A DNA stretch of 64,000 bases from JAMXLO01 sp963696645 (GCA_963696645.1 CAVOKY010000007.1:434001-498000), one strand, 5' to 3'; shown: positions 21,601-30,229, counted from the first letter of the stretch. Translations and numbers: made by a program. The notes: generated by a model not told the origin, from the letters alone.

Positions 21601-24600
21601 ACCTGACGACGCAGGTGCGCAATATCGCCGAGGTCACCACCGCAGTGGCGCGCGGCGACCTATCCCGGAAAATCACGGTAGACGTGAAGGGCGAAATCCT
21701 GGAGCTGAAGAACACCATCAACACGATGGTCGATCAGCTCAACGGCTTTGCCTCGGAAGTGACGCGCGTGGCGCGCGAGGTGGGCACCGACGGCAAGCTG
21801 GGCGGACAGGCGCAGGTGCCTGGCGTGGCCGGCACGTGGAAGGATTTGACCGACACCGTCAACGTCATGGCGGCCAACCTGACCGAGCAGGTGCGCGGCA
21901 TCGTCAAGGTGGTGACCGCGGTGGCCAACGGCGACCTGAAGCAGAACCTGGCGATGGCATCGAAGGGCGAGGTTGCGGCGCTGGCCGAAACCATCAACAA
22001 CATGACCAATACGTTGGCCACGTTTGCCGACGAAGTAACGACCGTGGCGCGCGAAGTGGGCGTGGAAGGGCGCCTGGGCGGGCAGGCGAACGTGCCGGGC
22101 GCCACTGGAACCTGGAAGGACCTGACCGGCAACGTGAACCTGCTGGCCGCCAACCTGACGACCCAGGTGCGTGCGATTGCCGAGGTGGCTACCGCGGTGA
22201 CCAAGGGCGATTTGACGCGGTCGATTCAGGTTGAGGCGCTCGGCGAGGTGGCCGAGTTGAAGGACAACCTCAACACCATGATCGACAACCTGCGTCTGAC
22301 CACAGACCGCAACACCGAGCAGGACTGGCTGAAGACCAACCTGGCGCGGTTCACCAACATGCTGCAGGGACAGCGCGACCTTGCCACCGTCGGGCAGATG
22401 CTGCTGTCCGAACTGGCACCGCTGGTCGGCGCGCAGAACAGCGTGATCTACCTGGTGGACCAGGAGGCAACGCCGAATTTGAAGCTGCTTGCGGGGTACG
22501 CGGACGACGGCACGCTGGGCCATCCGGAGCAGCTGCAAATGGGGCAGGGGCTAATCGGCCAGTGTGCCGCGGACGGCAAGCGCATGCTGATCACCGAGAT
22601 GCCGCCAAACGTCGTGCCGATCCGCTCCGGCCTGTTCCAAACTACACCGAGCAGCGTCGTCGTGTTGCCGGTGCTGTACGAAGGTCAGGTGAAGGCGGTG
22701 ATCGAGTTGGCCTCGGTCGGCGCGTTCACCGATCTGCAGATGGCGTTCCTCGAGCAGCTCACCGCCGGTATCGGCATCGTGCTGAACTCGATCGAGGCCA
22801 CGATGCAGACGGAAGGCCTGCTGAAGCAGTCGCAGCAGTTGGCGACCGAACTTCAGACACGGCAGCGCGAATTGCAGCAGACCAATGAGCAGTTGGAGCA
22901 GAAGGCGCAACAGCTTGCCGAACAGAACGTGGAAGTGGAGCGGAAGAACCAGGAAATCGAGCAGGCACGCCGAGCGGTGGAAGAAAAGGCCGCCGAACTG
23001 GCGCTGACCTCTAAATACAAGTCCGAATTTCTGGCCAACATGTCGCACGAACTGCGCACGCCGCTGAACTCGATCCTGATCCTGGGTCAGCAGCTCGGCG
23101 ACAACCCGGATGGCAACCTGACGTCGCGCCAGGTCGAGTTCGCGCGCACCATCCACGGCGCCGGCACCGATCTGCTGAACCTGATCAGCGACATTCTCGA
23201 CCTGTCGAAGATTGAGTCCGGCACCATGTCGGTGGACGCGGAGGAATTGTTCCTGCCGAACCTGCAGGACACCGTGACACGGCCGTTCCGTCACGAGGCT
23301 GAAAGCCGCGGTCTGTCGTTCGACGTGCAGGTCGATCCGTCACTGCGCAGCATCACCACGGACAGCAAGCGGTTGCAGCAGGTGCTGAAGAACCTGCTGT
23401 CCAACGCGTTCAAGTTCACCGAGCATGGCGGTGTGCGGCTGAGCATTTCCGCAGTCACCGGCGGTTGGTCCTCGGATCATCCGGTGCTGAACCACGCGCC
23501 GACCGTGGTGGCGTTCGAGGTGTCGGATACTGGCATCGGCATCCAGCCTGAAAAGCAGCGAATCATCTTCGAGGCGTTCCAGCAGGCCGACGCCTCCACC
23601 AGCCGAAAGTATGGCGGCACAGGGCTCGGACTCGCGATCAGCCGCGAGCTGTCCAACCTGCTTGGCGGTGAGATCCAGTTGCGCAGCAAGCCCGGTGTCG
23701 GCAGCACGTTCACACTGTATCTGCCGCTTACCTACATCGGGCCGGCGTCGGCCAACCGGCCGGTGGCTGCAGAACCCACGCCGCAGGTTGACATCACGCT
23801 GCCCAGCCCCGTGCGACTGGTCGAGCGTCCAATCGAGTCGATGGTAGACGACCGGCAGAGCATCGAGCCTGGGGATACCGTGCTGCTGATTGTCGAGGAC
23901 GATCCACACTATGCGCGCGTCCTGGTCGATCTGGCGCATGACCATGGGTTGAAGGTGCTGGTCGCCATGCACGGCGCCGATGCGCTGGCGCTGGCGCGCG
24001 ACTACCAGCCAACGGCGGTATCGCTCGACGTGTTCCTGCCTGACATGCTCGGCTGGACCGTGCTGAGCCAGCTTAAGCAGAACCCGATCACGCGGCACAT
24101 CCCGGTGCAGATCGTTACGCTAGACGAGGATCGGCAGCATGGGCTGGCACGCGGTGCGTTCTCGTTCATGACCAAGCCGACGACCACCGAAGGTCTGCTG
24201 GAGGCGCTCAGCAAGATCACCGACTATGTGAAGCCGCGCCGCAAGCGCCTGCTGGTAGTGGAGGACAACGCGGCCGAGCGGCTGTCCATCACCGAACTGC
24301 TTGGCCACGATGACATCGATATCGCCACCGTGGAAACTGGTGCCGGGGCGATCGGGGCGTTGCGCGAGGATCCGGCGGATTGCGTGGTGCTCGATCTGCG
24401 CCTGCCCGACATGTCGGGCTTCGAGGTGCTGGAGAAGATCCGCGATGACGCGACGCTGGCCAACGTGCCGGTCGTGGTGTTCACCGGCCGCGAGCTATCG
24501 CCGGAGGAGGACGCGCAGCTTCACACGATGGCTCGCAGCGTCGTGGTCAAGGGTGTCGAATCACCCGAGCGCCTGCTCGATGAGACGGCACTGTTCCTGC

Positions 24601-25046
24601 ACCGCGTGATGGCCGATCTGCCGCGCGAAAAGCAGATCATGCTGGAGCGGCTGCACAGCTCGGACGAGAACCTGGTCGGACAGAAGGTGCTGCTGGTGGA
24701 CGACGATGCACGCAACATCTTCGCCCTCAGCAGCGTGCTGGAACGGCGCGGCATGGAGGTGCTGACCGCCACCACCGGCAGCGAGGCGATCGAAATGCTG
24801 GAATCGACCCCCGGGGTCGCGATCTGCCTGATGGACATCATGATGCCGGAGATGGACGGCTACCAGACGATGGAGGTGATCCGTGCCAATCCGGCGTTCC
24901 GCCGCCTGCCGATCATTGCGCTGACCGCCAAGGCAATGAAGGGCGACCGGGAGAAGTGCCTCGAGGCGGGTGCCTCCGACTACCTCGCCAAGCCGGTGAA
25001 CACCGAGCAGTTGCTGTCGGCGCTGCGTATCTGGCTGCATCGCTGA
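18687..25046 (+). CDS. Giant soluble poly-HAMP GAF hybrid histidine kinase with three receivers
   Basis: This is a 2119-residue hybrid kinase with no signal peptide or membrane helix. Order: low-complexity Asn/Gly N-terminus; HAMP-like segments (residues about 52-195); eleven 92-residue HAMP units (about 196-1207), each with VAREVGT..G.LGGQA, GTWKDLT, GDLSKKITV and NTMVDQL motifs; a GAF-like domain (about 1220-1385); a Gln/Glu-rich coiled coil; HisKA with FLANMSHELRTPLNSI (His about 1454); HATPase with GTGLGLAISRELSNLLGG; and three receivers (about 1730-1845, 1852-1965, 1998-2115) with Asp sites in VSLDVFLPD, VVLDLRLPD and CLMDIMMPEMDG. The layout matches fungal group III (Nik1-type) kinases, which signal osmotic stress through soluble HAMP arrays; bacterial relatives are known. 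The start is ATG 18687 behind AGGAGC; the gene 16 bases downstream is another kinase. Confidence 0.95.
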   Translation: MNDHTAVSGQPTDRTGGTAMGDALRADAGLNGGTEHANGGANGHLNGHSFGMHELLHALQAMRIGDFSVRLPSDQTGIEGKIADTFNEIAAANERMASELAHVGKIVGREGKTRTRVKFGLQSGSWASMETSVNDLIDDLLWPTTAVTHAITAVAQGDLLQTVRLDVDGRPLQGEFLRLATIVNTMIKQLSVFTSEVTRVAREVGTDGKLGGQAQVREVTGVWKDLTESVNSMASNLTAQVRNIADVTIAVANGDLSKKITVDVRGEILQLKEAINTMVDQLRSFASEVTRVAREVGTEGKLGGQAVVPGVAGTWKDLTDSVNAMCGNLTDQVRNIAQVTTAVARGDLSRKITVDVRGEILELKETINTMVDQLNAFASEVTRVAREVGTDGKLGGQAMVPGVGGTWKDLTDNVNSMASNLTAQVRNIAEVATAIAGGDLSKKITVNVSGEILQLKETINTMVDQLNAFAGEVTRVAREVGTDGRLGGQANVLGVAGTWKDLTESVNSMASNLTGQVRNIAEVSTAIANGDLSKKITVNVSGEILQLKETINTMVDQLNRFAGEVTRVAREVGTEGRLGGQAQVSGVAGTWKDLTDSVNSMASNLTGQVRNIAEVATAVAQGDLSKKITVNVSGEILQLKETINTMVDQLNAFAGEVTRVAREVGTEGRLGGQANVPGVAGTWKDLTDNVNSMASNLTGQVRNIAEVATAIANGDLSRKITVDVRGEILQLKETLNTMVDQLNRFAGEVTRVAREVGTEGRLGGQAQVPGVAGTWKDLTDNVNSMASNLTGQVRNIAEVTTAVARGDLGRKITVDVKGEILELKNTINTMVDQLNAFASEVTRVAREVGTEGKLGGQAAVPGVAGTWKDLTDNVNFMASNLTGQVRNIAEVATAIANGDLSKKITVDVRGEIMLLKETLNTMVDQLRSFAAEVTRVAREVGTEGRLGGQAVVPGVGGTWKDLTDNVNLLAANLTTQVRNIAEVTTAVARGDLSRKITVDVKGEILELKNTINTMVDQLNGFASEVTRVAREVGTDGKLGGQAQVPGVAGTWKDLTDTVNVMAANLTEQVRGIVKVVTAVANGDLKQNLAMASKGEVAALAETINNMTNTLATFADEVTTVAREVGVEGRLGGQANVPGATGTWKDLTGNVNLLAANLTTQVRAIAEVATAVTKGDLTRSIQVEALGEVAELKDNLNTMIDNLRLTTDRNTEQDWLKTNLARFTNMLQGQRDLATVGQMLLSELAPLVGAQNSVIYLVDQEATPNLKLLAGYADDGTLGHPEQLQMGQGLIGQCAADGKRMLITEMPPNVVPIRSGLFQTTPSSVVVLPVLYEGQVKAVIELASVGAFTDLQMAFLEQLTAGIGIVLNSIEATMQTEGLLKQSQQLATELQTRQRELQQTNEQLEQKAQQLAEQNVEVERKNQEIEQARRAVEEKAAELALTSKYKSEFLANMSHELRTPLNSILILGQQLGDNPDGNLTSRQVEFARTIHGAGTDLLNLISDILDLSKIESGTMSVDAEELFLPNLQDTVTRPFRHEAESRGLSFDVQVDPSLRSITTDSKRLQQVLKNLLSNAFKFTEHGGVRLSISAVTGGWSSDHPVLNHAPTVVAFEVSDTGIGIQPEKQRIIFEAFQQADASTSRKYGGTGLGLAISRELSNLLGGEIQLRSKPGVGSTFTLYLPLTYIGPASANRPVAAEPTPQVDITLPSPVRLVERPIESMVDDRQSIEPGDTVLLIVEDDPHYARVLVDLAHDHGLKVLVAMHGADALALARDYQPTAVSLDVFLPDMLGWTVLSQLKQNPITRHIPVQIVTLDEDRQHGLARGAFSFMTKPTTTEGLLEALSKITDYVKPRRKRLLVVEDNAAERLSITELLGHDDIDIATVETGAGAIGALREDPADCVVLDLRLPDMSGFEVLEKIRDDATLANVPVVVFTGRELSPEEDAQLHTMARSVVVKGVESPERLLDETALFLHRVMADLPREKQIMLERLHSSDENLVGQKVLLVDDDARNIFALSSVLERRGMEVLTATTGSEAIEMLESTPGVAICLMDIMMPEMDGYQTMEVIRANPAFRRLPIIALTAKAMKGDREKCLEAGASDYLAKPVNTEQLLSALRIWLHR
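19272..22307 (+). repeat. Eleven tandem 276-bp coding repeats (HAMP units)
   Basis: The unit starting at the Glu of EVTRVAREVG recurs every 276 bases exactly, eleven times, without an indel. Units 1-9 are most alike. Units 10 and 11 diverge, with the GDLKQNLAMASKGE and GDLTRSIQVEALGE variants. Even lengths plus high identity suggest repeated unequal crossing-over or gene conversion. Short-read assemblies could mis-count the units. Confidence 0.93.
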
Positions 25047-25062
25047 GGGTGGAGTCGCAACC

Positions 25063-26748
25063 GTGAGTCCCGGCGAGAAGGTCAACATCCTGCTGGTCGA
25101 CGACCAGCCGGCCAAGTTGATGAGTTACGAGGTGATCCTCTCGGAACTTGGGGAAAACCTTATCAAGGCCAGCTCGGCCAACGAGGCGTTGCAGCAACTG
25201 CTGCGAAAGGACATTGCCGTCGTCCTGGTCGACGTGGTGATGCCCGATCTGGACGGCTTCGAACTAGCGGCCATGATACGGGAGCATCCGCGCTTCCAGC
25301 GCACCGCGATCATTTTCGTCTCCGCCGTTCAGATCGGTGAACTCGATCTGCTGCGTGGTTACAAGGCTGGTGCGGTGGATTACGTGCCGGTGCCCGTGGT
25401 TCCGGAGCTGCTGCGCGCAAAAGTGCGGGTGTTTGCCGACCTGTATCGCAAGACGCGCCAGCTCGAACAGCTCAACGGCGAGCTCGAGCGGCGGGTCGAG
25501 GCCCGCACGGCCGAGCTGGCGGAGACCAATGCTGAACTGGAGCGGCGCGTCGAGCAGCGCACGCGCGAACGCGAGGCGGCATTGGCGCAGGTGCACGAGA
25601 TGCAGAAGCTGGAGAGTCTCGGCCAGCTTACCGGCGGCGTCGCCCACGACTTCAACAACCTGCTGATGGTGATCCTCGGTAACCTGCAACTGTTGCGCAA
25701 GCGCCTGCCTGACGATGCGCGGCTGCTGCGGCTGGTTGACGGCGCTATGCAGGGTGCCGATCGCGGCGCCACGCTGACCAAGCGCATGCTCGCCTTTGCC
25801 CGCCGCCAGGAACTGCGGCCGGAGGCGGTGGACGTGCCGCGTCTGGTCGACGGCATGGAAGAGATGCTGCGTCGCACGCTTGGTCCAGGCATCCAGATCG
25901 CCACCGATTATCGTCCGGATCTGCCGCCAACACGCGTCGATCCCAATCAGCTCGAACTGGCCCTGCTGAATCTCGCGCTCAACGCGCGCGACGCGATGCC
26001 GTTTGGCGGGCGGCTACAGATCGGCGGGCGCGCCGTAGGGACCGGTCCGGAGCGTCCGGCGGAACTGGAACCTGGCCAGTATGTCTGCATCGCTGTGTCG
26101 GACACCGGCTGTGGGATGGACGAGGACACTCTGAAGCGCGCGGCGGAGCCGTTCTTCACGACCAAAGGGGCCGGCAAGGGCACCGGACTGGGGCTCTCGA
26201 TGGTGCACGGGCTCGCAGCGCAATCCGGCGGCGCCATGCGGATGAAGAGCCGGCCGGGCGAAGGCACCACCATCGAGTTATGGCTGCCGGTGTCGCGCGA
26301 GGTCGTGGTGGCGGAGTCGTCGACACTGACCAGGCAGTTCGGCGGCACGACGCGTCTATGCCGCGTGCTGGTGGTGGACGATGATCCGCTGGTCACCGCG
26401 AGCACCGCAGCCATGCTGGAAGACCTCGGTCATTCGGTGATCGAGGCCCTGTCGGGTCAACGGGCGCTGGACATGCTGCGGCTTGACGCCAATGTCGATG
26501 TCGTGGTGACCGATCACGCCATGCCGGGAATGACGGGAACCGAGCTGGCGCGGCAGATCAGGCAATTGTGGCCGAGCCTGCCGATCATTCTGGCGACCGG
26601 CTACGCGGAACTTCCGAATGGCGAGGATCCGGGGTTGCCGCGGCTGGGCAAACCCTACGTGCAGGCGGAGTTGGCGGCGCAGATCGCCACGGTGGTCAAC
26701 GAGACGTCTGCGAAGGTCATCTCACTGGACAGCGCCCGCCGTGCCTGA
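25063..26748 (+). CDS. Receiver-histidine kinase-receiver protein
   Basis: This 561-residue soluble protein starts with a receiver (MSPGEKVNILLVDDQPAKLM; Asp site in VVLVDVVMPDLDGFE). A Glu/Arg-rich coiled coil (ELERRVEARTAELAETNAEL) follows, then a kinase core of the HDFNN type (GVAHDFNNLLMVILGNLQ, His about 195), an HATPase (EPFFTTKGAGKGTGLGLSMV) and a C-terminal receiver (VLVVDDDPLVTAS, VVVTDHAMPGMTG). The start is GTG 25063 after GGGTGGAG. Being 16 bases behind the poly-HAMP kinase, it is almost certainly co-transcribed and is the natural relay partner. No output domain is encoded by either gene, so the final target is unknown. Confidence 0.92.
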   Translation: MSPGEKVNILLVDDQPAKLMSYEVILSELGENLIKASSANEALQQLLRKDIAVVLVDVVMPDLDGFELAAMIREHPRFQRTAIIFVSAVQIGELDLLRGYKAGAVDYVPVPVVPELLRAKVRVFADLYRKTRQLEQLNGELERRVEARTAELAETNAELERRVEQRTREREAALAQVHEMQKLESLGQLTGGVAHDFNNLLMVILGNLQLLRKRLPDDARLLRLVDGAMQGADRGATLTKRMLAFARRQELRPEAVDVPRLVDGMEEMLRRTLGPGIQIATDYRPDLPPTRVDPNQLELALLNLALNARDAMPFGGRLQIGGRAVGTGPERPAELEPGQYVCIAVSDTGCGMDEDTLKRAAEPFFTTKGAGKGTGLGLSMVHGLAAQSGGAMRMKSRPGEGTTIELWLPVSREVVVAESSTLTRQFGGTTRLCRVLVVDDDPLVTASTAAMLEDLGHSVIEALSGQRALDMLRLDANVDVVVTDHAMPGMTGTELARQIRQLWPSLPIILATGYAELPNGEDPGLPRLGKPYVQAELAAQIATVVNETSAKVISLDSARRA

Positions 26749-26804
26749 CCACGCCGAAGGTTTCGCCCGAAACGGACTAGCCACGGCTCGATAGCTCGGC
26801 CACA

Positions 26805-27692
26805 GTGCCGGGCATAATGGAAATGTCCCTGGATCTCCTGGGCAACGCTATCGTGTCCGGGCTGTTGCTTGGCGGCTTCTACGCGGCGGTGACGATCGGC
26901 GTGACGATCTCGTTCGGCATGCTGGACATCGTCAATATCGCCCATCCCGCGTTCATCATCCTGGGCTCGTACATCGCCTACATCGCCAACTCGACGTTCG
27001 GGATCGATCCGATCCTGGCGGCCGTCATCGCGCTGCCGGCATTCTACCTGCTCGGAGCGGCTGTCTATCAGGTCTACTACCTGGCATTCGAGCGGCGCGG
27101 CGAGGAAGCGTTGCGCGGGCTCGCGTTCTTCTTCGGGCTGCTGTTCATCACCGAGGTCATGCTCGTGCTGGTGTTCGGCGTGGACTACCGGCTGGTGGAT
27201 GCACCGTATATCGGACCCAGCCTGCATCTCGGAATTGTCGAACTGCCGCTGCGGCTGCTGGTGCCCTGCCTGGTCGCGCTGGTCATGGTCGGCGGCCTGC
27301 AGCTTTTCATGTCGCGCACCTTCCTGGGGCGCGCGATCCTTGCCGTGGCGCAGGACCAGCTTGCGCTGCGGCTGATGGCGGCGAACCCGACGCGGATCAA
27401 GCGCATCGCGTTCGGCCTGTCGATCGCCACTGCTTCAATCGCCGGCGCGGTGCTGATCGTGATCCAGCCGGTCGAACCATCGATCGGCCGCGACTACATC
27501 GGCCGGGTGTTCGCGATCTGCGTGTTGGGCGGCATGGGCAGTTTCGCCGGCACCGTGGTCGCGGCGATGACACTCGGCATTGTGGAGAGCCTGACTGCCA
27601 CGTTTTATGGGCCGTCCTGGGCACCGGCAGTGGCGTTCGGCTTCCTGCTGGTCACCTTGGCGGTGCGCCCCGCCGGCATCTTCGGGCGCTAG
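26805..27692 (+). CDS. livH: Branched-chain amino acid-type ABC transporter permease LivH
   Basis: This is a 295-residue inner-membrane permease of the LivH family. It starts MSLDLLGNAIVSGLLLGGFY and has the typical VTISFGMLDIVNIAHPAFII segment and the EAA-like loop with GRAILAVAQDQLALRLMAAN. GTG 26805, ATG 26817 and ATG 26823 are all possible starts. It begins only 56 bases after the kinase gene, so co-transcription is possible but not shown. The family imports branched-chain amino acids, amides, urea and other small molecules; the substrate is set by the binding protein, which is absent here. Confidence 0.9.
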   Translation: MPGIMEMSLDLLGNAIVSGLLLGGFYAAVTIGVTISFGMLDIVNIAHPAFIILGSYIAYIANSTFGIDPILAAVIALPAFYLLGAAVYQVYYLAFERRGEEALRGLAFFFGLLFITEVMLVLVFGVDYRLVDAPYIGPSLHLGIVELPLRLLVPCLVALVMVGGLQLFMSRTFLGRAILAVAQDQLALRLMAANPTRIKRIAFGLSIATASIAGAVLIVIQPVEPSIGRDYIGRVFAICVLGGMGSFAGTVVAAMTLGIVESLTATFYGPSWAPAVAFGFLLVTLAVRPAGIFGR

Positions 27693-27695
27693 CGC

Positions 27696-28644
27696 GTGAA
27701 CGGTGCGAAATTCGTGCTGTTGCTGGTGATTGCTGCCGCCGCCGTATTTGGTGCGGCACGCCTGATCAACAATGACTACGTGTTCTTCGCCGGCTATGTC
27801 GGTACTGCAATACATCGCGTTGGCCAGCGCGTGGAACATCCTGGGCGGCTACACCGGCTACGTGAATTTCGGCACCGCGGCGTTCTTCGCGCTGGGTGCC
27901 TACACCACCGTGGTGCTGCACAAGCTCACTTCGCTGCCACTGCCGCTGATGATGCCGATCGGCGGGATCGTCTCCGGCATCATCGGACTCGGAACCGGTT
28001 ATCTGACGTTGCGCCTGCGCGGCGCATTCTTCTCCATCGCGACTCTGGCGTTGGCGGTTGTGGTGCAAACGCTTATTACCAACTGGGACTTTGTCGGCGG
28101 CTCGCGCGGCGCCTACATCGTGCGGCCCGCGAAGACGCCGTTGCTTGGCATCGATTACATCGAATACCTGTTCCTGATCATGCTGGCACTGGTGGTAATC
28201 GTGCTGACGACCGCGCGTTCCATCGAACGATCGCGATTGGGCTATGGGTTCGCCACCATCCGCGATGATGAGGTGGCGGCGGAGGCGTCGGGCGTACCGA
28301 CGTTGCGGCTGAAGCTGCTGGCGACGACGTTGTCCGGCATGTTCATGGGCATGGCCGGGGCTCCGTTGCCGTATTATGTGACGTATCTCGACCCCACGTC
28401 AGGGTTCAGCCTGGCTTACGCGGTCAATGCTGTGGCGATGCCGCTGGTCGGCGGGACGTCGAGCTGGCTGGGGCCGGCGATCGGCGCGATCCTGCTGGGG
28501 ACGCTGCAACAGGTTGCCACGGTCACCATTTCATCGGCGCTCAATCTGCTGATCGTCGGGCTAATGCTGGTCGCCTTCGTTATCGTCGCGCCGAACGGGA
28601 TTCTTGGGTTGCTCCGGTTGCGTTCCAGTCGGGGGCGTCGATGA
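27696..28644 (+). CDS. livM: ABC transporter permease LivM (frameshifted)
   Basis: This is the second permease of the LivHM pair. It starts at GTG 27696, three bases behind livH, with FVLLLVIAAAAVFGAARLIN. The frame breaks near 27803. Removing one G joins FFAGYV to LQYIALASAWNILGGYTGYV, then VNFGTAAFFALGAYTTVVLH and the EAA-like RLGYGFATIRDDEVAAEASG. The corrected protein is about 315 residues with eight to ten membrane helices. The break is a single base in an otherwise intact operon, so sequencing error is the simplest explanation. Confidence 0.88.
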
Positions 28645-29381
28645 CCGAAGCGGCATTGCTCGAAATTTCCGACCTCGGCAAACGCTTCGGCGGCTTCATC
28701 GCGCTGGAGGCGATCGAACTTGCGGTGCAACAGGGCGAGCGCGTCGGCCTGATCGGTCCCAATGGCTCCGGCAAAAGCACGCTGGTGAACTGCATGTGCG
28801 GCACGCTGCGTAATGAGGCGGGCAGTGTCCACTTTGCCGGCCGTTCACTGGAAGGATTGTCCGCTCACGAGCGCACGCGTCTCGGTTTGTCGCGCAGCTT
28901 CCAACTGCCACGGCCGTTCAATACATTGTCGCTGGCTGAGAATCTGCGGATTCCGCTGCTCTACACCGTCAATACGCGGCGCGGCCAGACGCTGGGTGGG
29001 CGCGCGCTCGATGAGCGATGTGCCGACCTGCTGCACATGGTCGGGCTTGCGGACAAGGCGGCACATCTGCCGCGCGATCTGACGCAGATCGAGATGCGCA
29101 AACTGGAACTGGCGCGCGCCATGGCGGCCGATCCGCGTCTGCTGATTGCCGACGAAGCGATGGCGGGCCTGTCGCACACCGAGGTGGACGACATCCTGGC
29201 ATTGCTGATCCGGTTGAACGAACAGGGCGTGACCGTCATTCTCATCGAACACATCATGCGTGCGGTGATGCACTTCTCGCAGCGGCTGGTCGTGCTGGTT
29301 GCCGGGCGCAAGATCGCCGATGGCGATCCGGCCGATGTGGTGCGCGATCCAGATGTCGTACGGGCATATCTTGGCGAGTAG
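28641..29381 (+). CDS. livG: ABC transporter ATP-binding protein LivG
   Basis: This is a 246-residue ATPase subunit. Walker A is GPNGSGKSTLVN, the Q-loop follows, and Walker B is LLIADEAMAGLSHTE. The family's C-terminal RLVVLVAGRKIADGDPADVV then DVVRAYLGE is clear. The signature motif is degenerate: DLTQIEMRKLELARAMA instead of LSxGQ-type, which is common in this family. ATG 28641 overlaps the livM TGA by four bases. It acts at the cytoplasmic face with LivH/LivM. Confidence 0.94.
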   Translation: MTEAALLEISDLGKRFGGFIALEAIELAVQQGERVGLIGPNGSGKSTLVNCMCGTLRNEAGSVHFAGRSLEGLSAHERTRLGLSRSFQLPRPFNTLSLAENLRIPLLYTVNTRRGQTLGGRALDERCADLLHMVGLADKAAHLPRDLTQIEMRKLELARAMAADPRLLIADEAMAGLSHTEVDDILALLIRLNEQGVTVILIEHIMRAVMHFSQRLVVLVAGRKIADGDPADVVRDPDVVRAYLGE

Positions 29382-30102
29382 TCTCACCATCTCGGGGATC
29401 GATGCCGGCTACGGCGCGGTGCACATCCTGCATGACGTGTCGCTGTCAGTGGACGCCGGCGAAACGGTGGTGCTTCTCGGTACCAACGGCAATGGCAAGA
29501 GTACGCTGCTGAAATGCGTAATGGGGATCGTGCGGCCGTCCGCCGGCAGCATCGTCGCCGAGATCGACGGCACGCGCCATGAACTGATCGGCCTGGCGAC
29601 CGAGGCGATCGTCGATCTCGGCATTGCGTTCGTGCCAGAGGGGCGCAGGCTTTTTCCCAGACTATCGGTCACTGAGAACCTGCTGCTTGGGGCATTCCGC
29701 AAGTCGGCGCGTGCCGCGATCGCGCACAATCTGGAGTTCTGCTTCGAGACGTTTCCGCGATTGAAGGAGCGCAGCCGACAATTGGCCGGCAGCATGAGCG
29801 GCGGCGAACAGCAGATGCTGGCGTTGGCACGCGCACTGATGTCGGCGCCACGTATCTTGCTGATCGATGAGCCGTCGGTTGGGTTGGCACCGCTGCTGGT
29901 TGCCCGGACGATCGACAAGATCAAGGAGCTGAAGGATGGGTTTCAGCTCACGGTGTTGATGGCGGAGCAGAATTTCACCCAGGCGATTCGGATTGCCGAT
30001 AGAGGCTACGTGATCGTGCACGGCCGGATCGAGTTCGCCGGTGGTTCCGCAGCCGACCTCAACGACAACGAACTGATTCGGCAGTTCTACCTGGGGACCT
30101 GA
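29353..30102 (+). CDS. livF: ABC transporter ATP-binding protein LivF
   Basis: This is the second ATPase of the transporter, about 249 residues. Walker A is GTNGNGKSTLLKCVMG, the signature is AGSMSGGEQQMLALARALM and Walker B is ILLIDEPSVGLAP. The C-terminal EQNFTQAIRIADRGYVIVHG is typical of LivF. The start is either ATG 29353, overlapping livG by 29 bases, or TTG 29371. It is the last gene of the operon; a perfect palindrome terminator begins six bases after the stop. Confidence 0.92.
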   Translation: MSYGHILASSLTISGIDAGYGAVHILHDVSLSVDAGETVVLLGTNGNGKSTLLKCVMGIVRPSAGSIVAEIDGTRHELIGLATEAIVDLGIAFVPEGRRLFPRLSVTENLLLGAFRKSARAAIAHNLEFCFETFPRLKERSRQLAGSMSGGEQQMLALARALMSAPRILLIDEPSVGLAPLLVARTIDKIKELKDGFQLTVLMAEQNFTQAIRIADRGYVIVHGRIEFAGGSAADLNDNELIRQFYLGT

Positions 30103-30108
30103 GCAAGC

Positions 30109-30132
30109 GCTTCTTTTTTGCAAAAAAGAAGC
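30109..30132 (+). terminator. Perfect 24-base palindromic terminator after livF
   Basis: The twelve-base arm GCTTCTTTTTTG is followed immediately by its complement. The A/T-rich centre and flanks make it act on both strands. Confidence 0.75.
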
Positions 30133-30199
30133 AAAAAACTCTTGTTCATTTAGCTCAGGCATTTCGTGGGCAGCGGTCAGCGTGAGCGAAAGTTTTTTG

Positions 30200-30221
30200 G
30201 TTCTTTTTTTCAAAAAAGAAC
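30200..30221 (-). terminator. A/T-rich hairpin terminator between convergent livF and P450
   Basis: The arms GTTCTTTTTT and AAAAAAGAAC flank a TC loop, eight bases beyond the P450 stop. The sequence resembles the livF terminator 70 bases away, so the convergent operons are separated by a double barrier. Confidence 0.65.
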
Positions 30222-30229
30222 ATCTGTTC

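Noticed and set aside
19272..22307. Tandem repeats considered as a CRISPR or satellite array
   Set aside because: The unit is 276 bases without spacers and is entirely in the reading frame of a kinase; it encodes HAMP domains.
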